Origin: Methanomicrobiales archaeon
Lineage (GTDB): Archaea; Halobacteriota; Methanomicrobia; Methanomicrobiales; JACTUA01
Assembly: GCA_028679035.1 (NCBI GenBank)
Contig: JAJRCL010000006.1
Location: forward strand, 1-5,598
Length of the DNA: 5,598 nt
Direction: 5' to 3'
A program made the translations under genes and the position numbers. Under the pieces are notes generated by a model that ran no database searches, was not told the DNA's origin, and worked only from the letters and a program-made list of their open reading frames with translations. Below, piece by piece: positions 4,992 through 5,598 of the stretch (the first letter of the stretch is position 1; each line of letters opens with the position of its first letter).

Positions 4992-5288
4992 CTAGAGCTT
5001 TCCCCGGTCAATTGCCCGTCGTATACAGCGATCGAGCGACCGCACCGACGCAAACCCGACCCGGATGGTACCCATGTTCGGCTGAACGCTGACCTGCGCA
5101 CCGGTAATCCCCGCTTCCTTGAACATTGCTTCGATAGCATCACCGGCGGCCATGAGTACCCTTCGGGCATCCTCCGCCCGAATAATGATGGTTTCGGGAA
5201 AAAGGAGGACATTGTATTTCATACAACCGGCATGCTGCAGGATCGATTCGATCCTTTTTCCCAGAATGGTTTGCAGATCTCTCTCCAT
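4992..5288 (-). CDS. 98-residue soluble protein of unknown function
   Basis: I do not recognise a named family. The sequence has no signal peptide or membrane helix and alternates helix- and strand-like segments. There is a helix at about 3-20, strands at about 24-37 (YNVLLFPETIIIR), a helix at 38-60 (AEDARRVLMAAGDAIEAMF), strands at 63-79 (AQVSVQPNMGTIRVGF) and a basic helix at 82-95. This suggests a compact alpha/beta sandwich, possibly a small ligand-binding or dimerising domain. Two cysteines (22, 88) are too far apart in sequence for a simple metal motif. The basic C-terminus (RSLDRCIRRAIDRGKL) could bind nucleic acid or another protein; that is speculation. The start ATG 5288 is well supported by AGGGAGGA 8 bases upstream and a TATA box at 5331-5339. 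It stands alone, 348 bp before the second MFS gene on the same strand. Confidence 0.78.
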   Translation of the reverse strand: MERDLQTILGKRIESILQHAGCMKYNVLLFPETIIIRAEDARRVLMAAGDAIEAMFKEAGITGAQVSVQPNMGTIRVGFASVRSLDRCIRRAIDRGKL

Positions 5289-5296
5289 CAGTGAAT

Positions 5297-5304
5297 TCCT
5301 CCCT
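5297..5304 (-). promoter_or_regulatory. Strong ribosome-binding site of the 98-residue gene
   Basis: AGGGAGGA on the minus strand ends 8 bases before ATG 5288. This is the best Shine-Dalgarno match in the window and the main evidence for the start and reality of this small gene. Confidence 0.7.
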
Positions 5305-5330
5305 CGTATGTACAGGGAGATGCTGTCGTG

Positions 5331-5339
5331 GGATATAGG
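5331..5339 (-). promoter_or_regulatory. TATA box of the 98-residue gene
   Basis: CCTATATCC on the minus strand would direct transcription from about 5309. That leaves a leader of about 20 bases that just includes the ribosome-binding site at 5297-5304. The geometry is consistent throughout. Confidence 0.5.
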
Positions 5340-5422
5340 TCTCGTGGTGGTTCTTCCTGTTGACCTCCGGCACCGGCGTACCTGGTTTTCCCTTATGCCA
5401 CGATGGTTATCTTTCGTACAGA

Positions 5423-5451
5423 CCCCGCAGGAACGGTTGAGCGGGGATTTT
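5423..5451 (+). terminator. GC-rich hairpin with short T-tract
   Basis: CCCCGC (5423-5428) and GCGGGG (5441-5446) form a 6-bp stem around 12 bases, followed by ATTTT. It is shaped like a weak intrinsic terminator on the + strand, but no + strand transcript is known to enter it. CCCC at 5452-5455 can pair with the GGGG instead. It may simply be an inverted repeat in regulatory DNA. Confidence 0.25.
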
Positions 5452-5552
5452 CCCCGGGGGCATCTGTGGGGACGGTACCACCGGTGGAAGGCAGGGATCC
5501 GGATGCGGGTACCCTTTCTTCACGGATCTCTGCATCTTCCGTCGGGTGCTGA

Positions 5553-5568
5553 TGGAAACCGTATATAG
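5553..5568 (+). promoter_or_regulatory. Promoter of a gene starting at the window edge
   Basis: The 16 bases TGGAAACCGTATATAG are identical to those at 733-748, with TATATA at 5562-5567. The predicted transcription start is near 5590, and a GTG lies at 5595-5597. The driven gene would lie beyond the window, on the + strand; only its promoter can be seen here. Confidence 0.5.
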
Positions 5569-5598
5569 GACACGGACACTTTTAGAGAATCGCCGTGC

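Larger units (their letters stand above)
5340..5598. other. Gene-free right end with upstream regulatory sequence
   Basis: No convincing gene. One minus-strand frame is open from the window edge to a TAA near 5409, about 64 codons. Its translation is rich in proline, arginine and serine and does not look like a protein, so I leave it uncalled. The region holds a GC-rich hairpin (5423-5446), a 10-bp palindrome CCACCGGTGG (5478-5487) and a + strand promoter (5553-5568). It appears to be the space between two divergent promoters. Confidence 0.45.

Noticed and set aside
4820..5212. 130-codon minus-strand frame overlapping the 98-residue gene
   Set aside because: It is out of frame with the better-supported gene, has no ribosome-binding site, and its translation is Arg/Ser/Cys-rich.
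4728..5294. 188-codon + strand open frame over the intergenic region and the 98-residue gene
   Set aside because: The translation is low in hydrophobic core patterning and rich in Cys, His and Pro. It overlaps a minus-strand gene with a far better ribosome-binding site and promoter.
5409..5598. Minus-strand frame open from the window edge to a TAA near 5409, possibly the end of a neighbouring gene
   Set aside because: Its composition (Pro, Arg, Ser, Lys) is not protein-like, and the well-matched + strand promoter at 5553-5568 argues for regulatory DNA.

Overview
The window looks like chromosomal DNA from a methanogenic archaeon, most likely of the order Methanomicrobiales (a relative of Methanoregula or Methanosphaerula). 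This rests on GC-moderate coding sequence, archaeal TATA-type promoters sharply set off from the genes, T-tract ends without classic bacterial terminators, a small TPR protein of the type common in those genomes, and bacterial-looking transporters. It is an inference from style; no genus-diagnostic gene is present.

Layout: a very AT-rich promoter (1-54) drives a small TPR repeat protein on the + strand (start probably 97, end 588). Two short T-tracts follow, then a 12-helix MFS permease on the + strand (759-2276). A convergent junction of about 165 bp separates it from three minus-strand genes: an exported or membrane-anchored protein of unknown function (2443-3174), a second, unrelated-looking MFS transporter with drug-efflux-type motifs (3411-4643), and a 98-residue soluble protein of unknown function (4992-5288). 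The last 310 bp hold the promoter of that small gene, a GC-rich hairpin, and a + strand promoter whose gene would begin at or just past the window edge.

Every gene has its own promoter-like element and generous spacing, so these look like five single-gene transcription units, not one operon. Two transporters of different MFS types and an exported protein suggest accessory export or uptake functions, but no substrate can be read from the sequence. I see no CRISPR array, tRNA, rRNA, transposase, phage gene or toxin-antitoxin pair.

The most notable non-coding signals are a 16-bp promoter sequence (TGGAAACCGTATATAG) occurring twice, 4.8 kb apart, each copy followed about 30 bp later by a similar AGAGAA-Y-CGC-M-GTG block; an inverted repeat enclosing a TATA-like box and followed by seven Ts upstream of the second MFS gene, with a bulged hairpin between it and the gene; and a 5'-terminal hairpin in the predicted TPR mRNA. 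I did not find convincing evidence of a new multi-gene system.
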